A stretch of DNA of 64,000 nucleotides from Gammaproteobacteria bacterium UBA3067. GTDB taxonomy: Bacteria > Pseudomonadota > Gammaproteobacteria > Pseudomonadales > UBA3067. The stretch covers positions 17,115 to 81,114 of the forward strand of contig DFBZ01000147.1 of NCBI GenBank assembly GCA_002366835.1, written 5' to 3'. Positions 1-9,621 of the stretch are shown here, piece by piece (the first letter of the stretch is position 1; every line of letters begins with the position of its first letter). A model generated the notes under the pieces. It did no database searches. It saw nothing but the letters and a program-made list of their open reading frames with translations, and was not told where the DNA came from. The translations under genes were made by a program, and so were the position numbers.

Positions 1-1
1 T

Positions 2-1870
2 GTATTGGCCGATAAGTTGGTGGCAAGAGACGGCTCGATCGCTGCGGTTGCGATCACCTTTAATTTAACAGATGGTGAAGGTGCGCCTGCAAAACGCCAA
101 GAGGTGATAGATCACCTCGAAAAGTTAATGGCAGACCTCAAGGCGACTTACCCTGGAGTGACTTTCTATGAAACTGGCGGGGTCTATGTCAACAAGGCCT
201 TTGCTGAAGCCATGCTCAAAGACGGGCTTGCCTTAATGCCCTTGATGGTGGGCCTGATGGTTGTTTTGATGATCGCTTTCCTACGCTCTGTGGCAGGTAT
301 GTTTGCCACCATGCTGGTGGTGATCTTTTCAGCAGTCGTCGCCGTAGGGGGTGTGGTCACACTGGGCATTACAATGACAAATGTGACCGCCATGGCACCC
401 ATCGTTGTGCTCACAGTCGGGGTGGCAGATAGTGTACATATTCTTATTTCCATGTTTCAGGCCATGGGGCATGGTAAGAGCAAGGATGAAGCTATCCTGG
501 AAACCCTGCGTATTAACCACCAACCTATATTTCTCACCAGTTTAACCACAATCATTGGCTTTTTGAGCCTGAATTTTAACGAATCCCCACCTTTCAGGGA
601 TATGGGTAATGAAGTCGCCATTGGTGTTTTAGCCGCGTACCTTCTTTCTATTCTGTTCTTACCTGCGCTTCTCAGCCTGATTCCCATCAAGGCAAGAAAG
701 GTTAAGGATGACGACACTCCCGCCATGGAACACTTGGGTGCGCTCGTTAGCAAGCGCTACCCCTTGGTGCTTGGGGCAATGCTTGTTTTTATTGCCGGCC
801 TCGCCTCACAAATTCCAAAACTGGAATTTAACGATATGTTTTTGGAGTATTTCGATAAAACCATCGAGTTTCGACGTACCAGCGATTTCCTGATGGAGAA
901 TATGGTGGGAATGGTGGGAATTTCTTACGATGTTGATTCGGGGGAAGAAGGAGGGATTAATAACCCTGCCTACCTGAGTGATTTGAACAAACTCAGGCAG
1001 TGGATGCTCACGCAACACAAAGTACAGTATGTCAGCTCTTATGACGGCATTATCTTTGAGCTAAACCAAACCATGAATAATGACGATGAAAGCTTCTACC
1101 GTGCTCCAGAATCCCGTGAACTGGCCTCACAGTACCTGCTCATGTATGAAATGTCTCTGCCTATGGGCCGGGATATTAGTAATAGCATCAGTGATGATCG
1201 CAGCCGTTCGAGCTTAAACCTGAATATCGAAAACGCAAAGACAAGCGAAATTATCGACCTGGCGGAAAAAGTAGATGCTTGGGCAAAAGCAAATACGCCC
1301 AACCTTATCCTGTCCCCTGCTATTGGGGAGACCATTATGTTTGCCCATATTGCCAAGCGAAATATTATCAGTATGGTGAACGGTGCTTTTCTCGCCTTAT
1401 TTCTTATTTCTGTCATCCTGCTAATTTCTTTACGCAATATCAAACTGGGCGTTTTAAGTTTGGCGCCCAATGTATTGCCTCTGGTGATGGCCTTTGGCGC
1501 TTGGTCCATGCTAGTGGGAGAGCTGGGAATGTCAGGCGGCGCGGTGTTGGTCATCGCTTTAGGCATTATCGTGGATGATACCGTGCATTTTTTAAGTAAG
1601 TACCTGCGGGCTAAAAGGGAGCTGCACTTAAGTACCCATGATGCAATTCTTTATTCTTTTCGTACTGTCGGTGTCGCCCTGTTAGTAACGTCTATCGTGC
1701 TGGTAATCGGCTTTACGGTGCTTTACGGCTCTGCATTTAAACCCACCAAGGACATGGGCTTACTCATCTCTCTAACGGTTGCCTTCGCCTTAACGGCAAC
1801 GTTTTTTATTATTCCACCGCTGCTTTTAATTATTGATAAAGCAAAATTTCGCGCTAAAAATAATAACTAA
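2..1870 (+). CDS. MMPL/RND-family exporter, 5'-truncated by the window edge
   Basis: Inner-membrane RND-superfamily permease of the MMPL type. These use the proton gradient to move hydrophobic molecules or lipids. The reading frame is open from the first bases, and alignment by eye with the two full paralogues at 3403 and 50004 shows roughly 150 N-terminal residues lie outside the window. The apparent start (a TTG near position 5) is therefore not real. Visible are two hydrophobic membrane blocks, ADSVHIL after the first helix group, a large periplasmic domain, and the signature GIIVDDTVHFLSKYLRAK in the second block. The C-terminus overlaps the convergent barrel gene by 17 bp. Substrate unknown. 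Confidence 0.9.
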   Translation, partial: VLADKLVARDGSIAAVAITFNLTDGEGAPAKRQEVIDHLEKLMADLKATYPGVTFYETGGVYVNKAFAEAMLKDGLALMPLMVGLMVVLMIAFLRSVAGMFATMLVVIFSAVVAVGGVVTLGITMTNVTAMAPIVVLTVGVADSVHILISMFQAMGHGKSKDEAILETLRINHQPIFLTSLTTIIGFLSLNFNESPPFRDMGNEVAIGVLAAYLLSILFLPALLSLIPIKARKVKDDDTPAMEHLGALVSKRYPLVLGAMLVFIAGLASQIPKLEFNDMFLEYFDKTIEFRRTSDFLMENMVGMVGISYDVDSGEEGGINNPAYLSDLNKLRQWMLTQHKVQYVSSYDGIIFELNQTMNNDDESFYRAPESRELASQYLLMYEMSLPMGRDISNSISDDRSRSSLNLNIENAKTSEIIDLAEKVDAWAKANTPNLILSPAIGETIMFAHIAKRNIISMVNGAFLALFLISVILLISLRNIKLGVLSLAPNVLPLVMAFGAWSMLVGELGMSGGAVLVIALGIIVDDTVHFLSKYLRAKRELHLSTHDAILYSFRTVGVALLVTSIVLVIGFTVLYGSAFKPTKDMGLLISLTVAFALTATFFIIPPLLLIIDKAKFRAKNNN

Positions 1871-3098
1871 GCGTTACCTGTAAGGAATCATCGTCACGCA
1901 AATCGTAAAGCAGACGATCACTTTCAAGAGGCGTTAATACCGAGGGCTGAGGCTGGTGAGAAATAATGGTGGATTCCAGGCTAAGTGCCAGGGATTCACC
2001 CATTTCTATACTGCCTTCAATAACAAACACGCGCGCGAAGCGATCTACATCCTGTATCCACAGCACCACCAGTTCGGCACTATTGAGATTATTGAGTGCC
2101 CAGCGTGCGCCAACGGCAATATCTTCTTCATAAGGGTTTAATGCAGCTTGGTCCCGGCTATCGTAAAGAAACTCTGCAATGATACCAAGATCCTGAACAC
2201 CGCCTCCCAAAGCGTAAAAGGTATATTCAAACCCACTTGTCAGCGCGGAATAATCCTCTTTTTCAAAAAATAAATTTGGCTGGCCCTCTCGATAAATACT
2301 TTCTAGCTTAAACAGCCATTGATCTTTAATGTATTGCGCCTCAAGCCCCAGCTGTTTGATTTGAGGGTAGTAAGGCAGAATTGTGGGGCTATCTGCTGAA
2401 AAGACATAACTCGGGTCGCGGCCTGTGCCTTGAAAATATGAAAGGGCTAAGTCAGCACTATTGAAACTTTTGGTGATTCTAGCGGCAAAGTCGATATGCT
2501 TTTCTTCATCGTCATCTTCGTAGAGCGGATTATCCTGATCAATAGGCAAGGAAAAGCGCAAGCGCCCTTCTTCACCAGGAAAGGTTTGTTCACGAAAGTG
2601 AGGCAATAGATAGAAATCTACCAGGCCATTTTCAATAGGCATTGTAAGGGCAACCATCGCTTGCCCTAGTTTTGTTTCTCTATCGGGCGACTCAACAAGA
2701 TCGGTTTGCCCAATAATATCCACCAAATGATTCGTTTCTGTAACCCCCCAGAAAACACGATTTACTCCGGCCAAGACTTCAAAGCGCGGGCTTATCCAGC
2801 GTAAATAAGCCTTTCTAACATCCCCCTTGGTGCGCTCCCAGTCAGCATCGTCATAGCGATTAAAAACATCTATTTCAGCATCGATATTTTCACCAAAATC
2901 CCCAGAAACATTAAATGCCATCGCAAAAGAGCGGCTTTGATCCTCTTGACCCGCATAGGATGCTGATTGGTTAAACAGGCGGGTTTGCAGGGAAAGCTCC
3001 CCCTCCCCTTGGAGTTGCGCGTTAGCATTCAAAGCCAGTAACACCAAGGGTAAGGCGAGCAGCCGAGCTGCAACACGGTTTAGGGCTATTCCATTCAT
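1854..3098 (-). CDS. Outer-membrane beta-barrel protein, RND-associated type
   Basis: A 414-residue protein with a signal peptide ending near ALNANA and a C-terminal aromatic (YYF), the usual signal for outer-membrane barrel assembly. The body alternates polar and hydrophobic residues, with a conserved-looking segment around residues 95-140 (RKAYLRWISP, FWGVTETNHLVDIIGQTD). Proteins of this look are often encoded beside MMPL exporters, and here it sits between two of them: convergent with the first (17-bp overlap) and divergent from the second. A plausible job is the outer-membrane step of an export route, but that is inference. The exact family (DUF1302-like or another porin-like group) cannot be settled by eye. 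Confidence 0.72.
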   Translation of the reverse strand: MNGIALNRVAARLLALPLVLLALNANAQLQGEGELSLQTRLFNQSASYAGQEDQSRSFAMAFNVSGDFGENIDAEIDVFNRYDDADWERTKGDVRKAYLRWISPRFEVLAGVNRVFWGVTETNHLVDIIGQTDLVESPDRETKLGQAMVALTMPIENGLVDFYLLPHFREQTFPGEEGRLRFSLPIDQDNPLYEDDDEEKHIDFAARITKSFNSADLALSYFQGTGRDPSYVFSADSPTILPYYPQIKQLGLEAQYIKDQWLFKLESIYREGQPNLFFEKEDYSALTSGFEYTFYALGGGVQDLGIIAEFLYDSRDQAALNPYEEDIAVGARWALNNLNSAELVVLWIQDVDRFARVFVIEGSIEMGESLALSLESTIISHQPQPSVLTPLESDRLLYDLRDDDSLQVTLSYYF

Positions 3099-3402
3099 AT
3101 AGTTAACACTCTCGTTTCGGGGTTGAATAGAGCCGAATCAAAGCTACAGATTATTGTAGGCTATTATGAGCGTCAAAACTTGCGTGCTTACCCTTACAAC
3201 ATACCCCGGTTACAAAATATCTTTTTTGCAAGTTACCGTAAGGCTACGACATTGTTACATAATCTATACCTGCGACTACATGACACACCCAGGTCGCCAT
3301 CGACTAATCACTTATACTCTTACTAACGTCGCCATTAAGTACATCATTCTCATGGCTTAAACTCTCCAACTTCTTCATATAACGTCGGAAATACAGATCA
3401 CT
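3099..3402. other. Divergent intergenic region between barrel and second RND gene
   Basis: About 300 bp separating divergently transcribed genes. It must hold both promoters. It is AT-rich with no convincing coding signal: the short ORFs here overlap each other in two frames and have no ribosome-binding site. No clear operator was recognised. Confidence 0.5.
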
Positions 3403-5724
3403 ATGAATCACTACGCAACAGCTCTGCTTCAAAAAAAACGTTATGGAATAATATTTTCTCTCATTTTTGTGGTTCTAGTATCCGCTGGCCTGCCCTCTTT
3501 AAAGTTTTCAAGCGACTACCGTATATTTTTTAGCGAGCAAAACCCTCAGCTCAAAGCCTTTAACGAGTTCCAGGAGCGCTTCGGATCGCAAGACAATATT
3601 ATGATTGCCATAGAATCGACGGATGGCAATATATTTCAAAAAGACATTCTCGAACTCATCCATCGATACAGCAAGCTTGCCTGGAAGACACCCTATTCCA
3701 AGCGTGTTGATTCACTGAGCAATTACCAGCACACCGAAACAGAAAATGATGACATGATCGTAAGTGCGCTGGTAAAGGACGACTCTACTCTAACGCCACA
3801 AGACATTGAAAATATTCGATCGGTTGCACTCAATGAACGTGAACTGGTGGGTAGGCTGGTTTCCCACCGAGGGCATGTCACTGCCATCAACATCACCATG
3901 GACCTGCCCCCCGATGCCGGTAAGGAAGAAGCCGAAGCAATGGCCTTCGCCAGAGACCTTGCTAGCCGAATTGAACAAGAAAACCCAAAGCTTAAGACCT
4001 ATCTTTCTGGTCAAACCCCTTTGAACGCTGCATTTATCGAGTCTGTTATTCATGATGGTTTAACATTAATGCCACTGATGCTTTTGGTTATCATCGCAAC
4101 CACCTATGCTTTCCTACGTTCTTGGGCGGGAACAGCCGGAAGTATGATAGTGGTTTCACTTTCTGTGATTACCGCATTTGGCCTGGGTGGACACCTCGGC
4201 ATATTGCAAAGTAGCACGACAGGTGCCGCACCGGTGGTCATTCTGACGCTTGCGATAGCTGATTCTATTCACCTGCTATCAACATTTTTTCATGAGCTAC
4301 GCCACAACAAAAGCAGACAGGAGGCAATGCGGGAATCATTACGCATCAATATTCAGCCTATTTTTCTGACTAGCTTCACCACTGCAATTGGTTTTTTTAG
4401 CCTTAACTTTAGTGAAATACCGCCCATCAGAGACCTTGGAAATACCGTTGCTTTAGGTGTGATTGCTGCGTTTATATTCTCTACTGTTACGCTGCCTATC
4501 TTTATGATGTTTATTCCGCTAAAAACAGAAAACCTCTCGCAAGATCTACCACACAAGCTAATGGATACGTTACATCAATGGGTAGTAAAACATTATCGGG
4601 GAATTATTATTTTTTTCGCGGTGGTGGTGCCAATATTTACCGCTTATATCCCGCGAATAGAATTTAATGATCTATTTGCGGAATATTTTAGCGACTCCAT
4701 TGAGTTCCGCAGAGATAACGATTTTATTCTCGAAAACTTAACCGGGGTAATGGCCCTGCATTATTCAGTTGATGCAGAGTCTGCTGATGAAATATACAAC
4801 CCCGCTTATCTGGAACAACTACAGCACTTTGGTGACTGGTTTGAACAGCAACCCGAAACGCTGCATGTTGATTCATTAGCAACACTGGTAAAGCGACTAA
4901 ACAAAGTTCTACATAATGATGACCCAGCTCGTTATGCAATTCCAGATGATGCTGACGAAATTGCACAGTATATATTTTTTTATGAGCTTTCTTTGCCCTA
5001 CGGATTAGACCTTAAAAACAAAATGGACGCACATCGCAGCAGTTCGCGCTTGACTGTTACCATTAAAAATACAAAATCCAAGGATCTCATCGATCTGGAT
5101 GAGCGAGCCATGGCTTGGCTGGCTACAAATGCACCTGATCTAAAAATAAAAAGCTCGGTGGGCCCCTCGATTATGTTTTCACATATCTCTGAAAAAAACT
5201 TGGGCAGCATGATTCAGGGGCTCGTAACGGCAATTTTTTTAATCACCATCGCGTTAATGATCTCATTAAAAAGCATCCCTCTTGGTTTACTTAGTTTAAT
5301 CCCGAATATTGCACCCACCCTTATGGCCTATGGGGTATGGAGTTTATGGGTGGGTGAGATTGGCATGACCGGTGCGATAATGAGTGTTGTCGGCTTGGGT
5401 ATTATCGTAGATAACACGGTACACTTTTTAAGTAAGTATCTGCGCGCACGCAAAGAACAGAATAAGTCGGCGGAAGAAGCCATTCACTATGCATTTAATA
5501 CGGTGGGCATTGCACTGGGTGTAACATCTACTGTACTTATTGTGGGATTCCTCGTATTGGTGCTATCTGCATTCGAGCTCAATGTCGTACTGGGGAAGTT
5601 GGTTGCCTTGGACTTATTTTTTTCTCTTATTATCACTTACCTACTATTGCCTTCCCTATTACTACTTGGTGCGAAAAGACATACGAAGGACAACAAAGCA
5701 CCTTCCGATTCTTCCATTTCATAA
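3403..5724 (+). CDS. MMPL/RND-family exporter (full length)
   Basis: A 773-residue inner-membrane RND permease. An N-terminal helix (residues ~13-33) leads into a periplasmic domain that starts with SSDYRIFFSE-type sequence. A membrane block with ADSIHLLSTFFHE follows, then a second periplasmic domain, then a second block with GIIVDNTVHFLSKYLRAR. This internal two-fold layout is typical of the superfamily. It is clearly paralogous to the genes at 2 and 50004, with shared motifs in the same order. It lacks an adjacent membrane-fusion protein, as expected of MMPL rather than HAE exporters. It has its own upstream region after the divergent barrel gene. Substrate unknown; lipid or hydrophobic cargo is inferred from the family. 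Confidence 0.93.
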   Translation: MNHYATALLQKKRYGIIFSLIFVVLVSAGLPSLKFSSDYRIFFSEQNPQLKAFNEFQERFGSQDNIMIAIESTDGNIFQKDILELIHRYSKLAWKTPYSKRVDSLSNYQHTETENDDMIVSALVKDDSTLTPQDIENIRSVALNERELVGRLVSHRGHVTAINITMDLPPDAGKEEAEAMAFARDLASRIEQENPKLKTYLSGQTPLNAAFIESVIHDGLTLMPLMLLVIIATTYAFLRSWAGTAGSMIVVSLSVITAFGLGGHLGILQSSTTGAAPVVILTLAIADSIHLLSTFFHELRHNKSRQEAMRESLRINIQPIFLTSFTTAIGFFSLNFSEIPPIRDLGNTVALGVIAAFIFSTVTLPIFMMFIPLKTENLSQDLPHKLMDTLHQWVVKHYRGIIIFFAVVVPIFTAYIPRIEFNDLFAEYFSDSIEFRRDNDFILENLTGVMALHYSVDAESADEIYNPAYLEQLQHFGDWFEQQPETLHVDSLATLVKRLNKVLHNDDPARYAIPDDADEIAQYIFFYELSLPYGLDLKNKMDAHRSSSRLTVTIKNTKSKDLIDLDERAMAWLATNAPDLKIKSSVGPSIMFSHISEKNLGSMIQGLVTAIFLITIALMISLKSIPLGLLSLIPNIAPTLMAYGVWSLWVGEIGMTGAIMSVVGLGIIVDNTVHFLSKYLRARKEQNKSAEEAIHYAFNTVGIALGVTSTVLIVGFLVLVLSAFELNVVLGKLVALDLFFSLIITYLLLPSLLLLGAKRHTKDNKAPSDSSIS

Positions 5725-5764
5725 GCGGGTATAGAAAGTGGTATTAAATATATAAATACGGCAG

Positions 5765-5796
5765 TATGAGGGGCTTCGATAGTCGCCCCCCTCATA
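5765..5796. repeat. 9-bp inverted repeat between RND gene and phytase-like gene
   Basis: Perfect arms TATGAGGGG and CCCCTCATA (5765-5773 and 5788-5796) around a 14-nt loop containing TTCGATA. It lies 40 nt after the RND stop and just before the next gene's likely start. No T-run follows, so it is not a classic terminator. The loop vaguely recalls a tRNA T-arm, but no full tRNA can be folded here. It could be an mRNA stability hairpin. Confidence 0.5.
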
Positions 5797-5807
5797 AGGC
5801 TCTTACA

Positions 5808-6815
5808 ATGCTTCGCCGGTACTTTTTGTTTTTCATTGCAGCAAATTCACTGCTATTTCAAGCCATCAATGCTTATGCCGGCGCAGAGCAACCTACCCGA
5901 CTGATACTTCTCGACACCCTTGTTCTAAACCACAACAACTCGCTTCAGCCCTCTGGATTAAGTGTTTGCCAAAACCGGCTTATTATGATTTCAGATAATC
6001 GGGACTTTTCTATTTATGTCCTGCACCCTTCAAACAGAAAGAGTCCACTGAGTTTAATCCGCAAGATCACCATCAGCCCTCCCTCCCTCCCTTCATCACT
6101 TCCCTGGAAGAATACCCTGCAAACAAAGCTAGGAATGATGTTTTCTCCTAAAACATACGATTGGGAGGCCATTACTTGTGACCGTGAAGGAAATATCTAT
6201 CTCGCCAGTGAAACATTCTTCAATATCGCAAAAATAGATGAATCTGGAAACGCGCAATGGTTAATGCACAACCTTTACGAACGCGGTGCCAAAGAGGGTT
6301 TTTTTAGTGTGTACAACGGTGGTATAGAGGGGCTAGCATGGTTTGGTCTTGATACACTTTATATTGCCGCAGAAAGGAATAAACGTGGCATTATTAAAGC
6401 TCAAATCAGGGCGGGAAAATGGGAAGTAACACAAACGGATTTAATTCCAGATTCCCGCTTTGCTGGCTATCCAGAACGCGCCCAAGACCTAGCGGGTTTA
6501 TGGCAAGAAGGGGATTACATTTTTACTCTGGAGCGAAATAACTTTCTGGTCTGTCGGAGACGGTTAATCGATATGATTGTAGAAACATGCTGGAGTTATA
6601 GTCATATCGAAAATGCACCAAAGTTTCGTTACAAAGATAGCCAGTTTGGTATTGCAGAAGGTATAGCTCGCCAAGGAGATAAACTGTATATCGTGGTGGA
6701 TAATAATGAAAAAGCACACGTTAGCAGCAATACAGATACACAAGCTATGCTGTTGATTTATAAACTACCGGAAGACTGGCTTCCTAGCATCCCAAGGGCT
6801 GGGGATAACCAATAA
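5808..6815 (+). CDS. Secreted esterase-like / phytase-like beta-propeller protein
   Basis: About 335 residues from the ATG at 5808, chosen because it begins directly with a signal peptide (MLRRYFLFF to NAYAGA). The upstream ATG at 5766 adds a polar, hairpin-encoded stretch and is unlikely. The mature part resembles the 'esterase-like activity of phytase' or SdiA-regulated propeller families: an early PSGLSVCQNRLIMISDN strand, then DWEAITCDREGNIYLASE, GGIEGLAW and GIAEGIARQGDKLYIVVDNN blade motifs. Such propellers are periplasmic and often bind calcium; the substrate is not predictable. It follows the RND exporter in the same direction and may be co-transcribed. Its 3' end overlaps the convergent EAL gene by 32 bp. 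Confidence 0.75.
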   Translation: MLRRYFLFFIAANSLLFQAINAYAGAEQPTRLILLDTLVLNHNNSLQPSGLSVCQNRLIMISDNRDFSIYVLHPSNRKSPLSLIRKITISPPSLPSSLPWKNTLQTKLGMMFSPKTYDWEAITCDREGNIYLASETFFNIAKIDESGNAQWLMHNLYERGAKEGFFSVYNGGIEGLAWFGLDTLYIAAERNKRGIIKAQIRAGKWEVTQTDLIPDSRFAGYPERAQDLAGLWQEGDYIFTLERNNFLVCRRRLIDMIVETCWSYSHIENAPKFRYKDSQFGIAEGIARQGDKLYIVVDNNEKAHVSSNTDTQAMLLIYKLPEDWLPSIPRAGDNQ

Positions 6816-7518
6816 AATACCCCTGAACCAAGTCTACCCCTAGATCAGAGACAAAACCAAACTCCTCTTTGGTTTCAACCCCTTCTACGATCAATGTACA
6901 ACCGAGCTTGTCTGTTAATGATTTAACGCTTTCAATAAACAGGCGCTTTTTATTATCTTTATTAACATCATGAACAAAGTATCCATCAAGCTTGACATAG
7001 TCCGGCTCGATATCAAACCACTTCCTCATGCCGGAATATCCCGCTCCAAAGTCATCTATTGCTACCTCAACACCCATTGTACGATACGTATCAAGGGCTG
7101 AAATTAAGCGGGAGAAGTCTTTGCTCGGAAAGTGTTCAGTAACTTCAATGACGATTTTTTCTGGGGAAACACCCTGTGCCTCACCCAGTATTAGCAAAGT
7201 ATCCATTTCATCGGAAAATGAAGTAATTGAATCGGGAGAAAGGTTAATGAATATTTTTTCAGACCCTCTTGCTCGTTGAAAACGATGCAGGGCTAGCGAA
7301 CTGCTTATTTTATCCAAGGCCTGTAAACGGCCTTTTTTGAAAGCGTATGCAAAGAGTGCGACAGGTTCGTGTAATTCGCTTTTACGCGGACCTCTCGCCA
7401 AAGCCTCATAACCAAAAACCTTACTTTCTCTCAGTGAGAATATTACTTGGAATAGCGTTGAAAGCTGTTTTTTATCCAGAATGGTTTCTAGTTGCCCTGC
7501 CCACTTAGCATTATTCAT
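6784..7518 (-). CDS. Stand-alone EAL-domain cyclic-di-GMP phosphodiesterase
   Basis: A 244-residue soluble protein that is almost entirely one EAL domain, expected to hydrolyse cyclic di-GMP to pGpG. Catalytic and metal-binding positions look intact: EAL at residues 38-40, Asn92 in INLSP, the ExTE motif near 125-128, DDFGAG from 155, a Lys in YVKLD, EGVE and the final VQGY. No sensor domain or transmembrane segment precedes it, so regulation must come through partners or expression. It ends inside the 3' end of the convergent propeller gene. EAL-only proteins of this length are often BLUF- or YcgF-like partners, but no BLUF domain is present. Confidence 0.9.
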   Translation of the reverse strand: MNNAKWAGQLETILDKKQLSTLFQVIFSLRESKVFGYEALARGPRKSELHEPVALFAYAFKKGRLQALDKISSSLALHRFQRARGSEKIFINLSPDSITSFSDEMDTLLILGEAQGVSPEKIVIEVTEHFPSKDFSRLISALDTYRTMGVEVAIDDFGAGYSGMRKWFDIEPDYVKLDGYFVHDVNKDNKKRLFIESVKSLTDKLGCTLIVEGVETKEEFGFVSDLGVDLVQGYFIGYPQPLGC

Positions 7519-7666
7519 TATTATTTTCCCTGTTAACAGAAACCTTATCTTGCGCCGCTAAAAATAGATTGAAAACTGTGTTGCGGTACAACATTAACAG
7601 GGAGCGTTCCTAAAAAAGCAGAAGCAGGCCAACTTTTATCCAACAAGTAGCTATTTCATAATACGC

Positions 7667-9307
7667 TTATAAAACCAGACTACGTATATCTGCCAGGTAC
7701 TCTGATAGGGTTCGTGTAAAACGTGCGCCCTCTGCACCGTCAATAACGCGATGATCGTAAGACAAACTTAGCGGCAACCACAGCCTTGGCTGTAATTCCT
7801 TATTTATATAGGTGGGGCGCAATTCGCTTCTGGATACGCCCAAAATAGCCACTTCTGGCCAATTCACAATGGGGGTAAATTTTGTTCCACCTAGACCACC
7901 GAGTGAAGAAATTGAAAAAGTGGCTCCTTGCATATCTGCGGGTTTTAATTTTTTATTGCGCGCTTTTTCTGCCAGAGAAATAATTTCAATAGCAATTTCT
8001 TTTACGCCTTTTTTATCGGCATCTTTCACCACCGGCACCACCAGCCCATCGGGCGTTTCTACGGCAATGCCAATATGGAAATAATTTTTCCGTATCAGAT
8101 TTTCACCAGAATTATCGAGAGAGCTATTAAAATCGGGGTATTTTTTCAACGCTGCAACACTTGCTTTGACTAAAAATGCCAGTAGTGTCAGTTTGTAGCC
8201 TTCTGCTTTTGCCGCATTGCCTTGGGCGCGACGAAAGCCTTCAAGGTCAGTAATGTCTGCATCGTCAAATTGCGTTACCTGGGGAATCGTATTCCAGCTT
8301 CGCAATAAGTTCTTAGCACTTACTTTTTGAATTCGGCTGCGGGGAATCAGTTCTGTTTCGCCAAAGCGCGTAAAATCAATTTCCGGCAAGGGTTCAGACA
8401 AACTGGGCGCCCCAGCGGCAGTGGATGCTTGCGAGAGGCGTTCTTTGGTGAAGGCCATCAAGTCTTCTTTTAGGATGCGTTCCTTTGGCCCAGAGCCTTG
8501 CACTTTTGACAGTTCAATGCCAAATTCTCTGGCTATTCGACGTACCGCTGGGCCAGCATGAACGCTTTGCGTCTCTACACTTAGTTCCGCACTGCCCGGT
8601 TTGTTGCTGCTTGTTTTTTTACTGGCTGCTGCAGACACTTGAGGTATAACTGGCTGAACCACTTCCTCTTTAGCCGGTTTATTATTTCCCACCGAAACTG
8701 TGGAGTCTGAAGCAAGCTCGACTTCTATTTCTGCAAGTTTGTCACCCTGTTTTAGTTTGTCGCCAATTTTTACCCACAGCTTTTGAATTTTCCCTGACTG
8801 CGGGGCGGGTACTTCCATGCTTGCTTTATCGGACTCTAAAACAGCAATGCTGCCGTCAACATCTATTTGCTGCCCTACCTCGGCTAGCTCGATCACTTCG
8901 GCGCTATCAGTGCCAATGTCCGGCACCGTCACTGAAATAACTAAAAAGCCGGAATTATTTTTTTCAGTGCTTACCGCTTCACCCTTTGAAGCCTCTATAT
9001 TTGGCAAGCTCTCACTGACGTCTTCTGGTTTTTCAGAAGCGTCTTTTGCATCTATATCTACGCTACTTTCTCCCTCGATCAAGTTCAGCAGCACATCTCC
9101 CTGGCTAACCTTATCGCCCAGTTTAATATGCAGTGATTCAATTTTTCCGGCATGGGAGGCAGGAACCTCGATGGTGGCCTTATCTGACTCCATCACAGCG
9201 ATGATGTCATCTATATTCACTTCATCACCTACCGCAACATTAATTTCGATGACCTCGACGGGGGCATCAACACCCATATCAGGCACTAACACTGGCTGCA
9301 CTGACAC
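7667..9307 (-). CDS. aceF: Pyruvate dehydrogenase E2, dihydrolipoamide acetyltransferase
   Basis: The core acetyltransferase of the pyruvate dehydrogenase complex: it moves the acetyl group from lipoyl-lysine to CoA. Two lipoyl domains are visible, with lysines in ESDKATIEV (Lys43) and ESDKASMEV (about residue 164), each followed by an Ala/Pro/Ser/Lys-rich linker. Next comes a peripheral-subunit-binding domain (AGPAVRRIAREFGIEL) and the catalytic domain ending with SYDHRVIDGAEGARF, whose His and Asp are catalytic. At 546 residues with two lipoyl domains it is between the one- and three-domain forms. It lies downstream of aceE on the same strand, separated by an unusually long 314-bp gap. No lpd (E3) gene follows. 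Confidence 0.97.
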   Translation of the reverse strand: MSVQPVLVPDMGVDAPVEVIEINVAVGDEVNIDDIIAVMESDKATIEVPASHAGKIESLHIKLGDKVSQGDVLLNLIEGESSVDIDAKDASEKPEDVSESLPNIEASKGEAVSTEKNNSGFLVISVTVPDIGTDSAEVIELAEVGQQIDVDGSIAVLESDKASMEVPAPQSGKIQKLWVKIGDKLKQGDKLAEIEVELASDSTVSVGNNKPAKEEVVQPVIPQVSAAASKKTSSNKPGSAELSVETQSVHAGPAVRRIAREFGIELSKVQGSGPKERILKEDLMAFTKERLSQASTAAGAPSLSEPLPEIDFTRFGETELIPRSRIQKVSAKNLLRSWNTIPQVTQFDDADITDLEGFRRAQGNAAKAEGYKLTLLAFLVKASVAALKKYPDFNSSLDNSGENLIRKNYFHIGIAVETPDGLVVPVVKDADKKGVKEIAIEIISLAEKARNKKLKPADMQGATFSISSLGGLGGTKFTPIVNWPEVAILGVSRSELRPTYINKELQPRLWLPLSLSYDHRVIDGAEGARFTRTLSEYLADIRSLVL

Positions 9308-9621
9308 GATATTTCTCCTTATATTAATTGTACGGTTTGCTGCTAGGCATATTTCAGGTGATCATTAACTCAAGTTTCGAGGGTTAAAAAAGCTCGAAAC
9401 CACCCTGCATATACCACCTTTCAAACCCAACATCACATTCTTAATCATAGCGCCTACATGAAGGGTTAGAGGCTTATTTAATTCCGTCGCGCCAAAATTG
9501 AAACGACAAAGTGTATTTCAAAATTGTTGGGTTTCACTTTGTTCAACCGAAGCTACACGTCGTACCTTCCGTGGTTTGCAGATGATTTTTTTCAAAAATA
9601 TGAACTCCGTAATTTGAGCCA
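9308..9621 (-). other. aceE-aceF intergenic region with two hairpins
   Basis: A 314-bp gap with no coding signal. Two inverted repeats are visible: GTTTCGAG/CTCGAAAC (9374-9381 with 9393-9400, A-rich loop) and ACAAAGTG/CACTTTGT (9506-9513 with 9535-9542). On the minus-strand transcript these could attenuate, stabilise or process the aceE-aceF message, or the region may hold a separate aceF promoter. Confidence 0.5.

Noticed and set aside
3123..3360. Two overlapping short ORFs in the divergent RND/barrel spacer
   Set aside because: They overlap in two frames, lack ribosome-binding sites and have no protein-like pattern.
5766..5807. Upstream start for the phytase-like gene and a tRNA-like T-arm
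   Set aside because: The extra residues would precede the signal peptide and are encoded by a hairpin; no complete tRNA cloverleaf can be folded around it.
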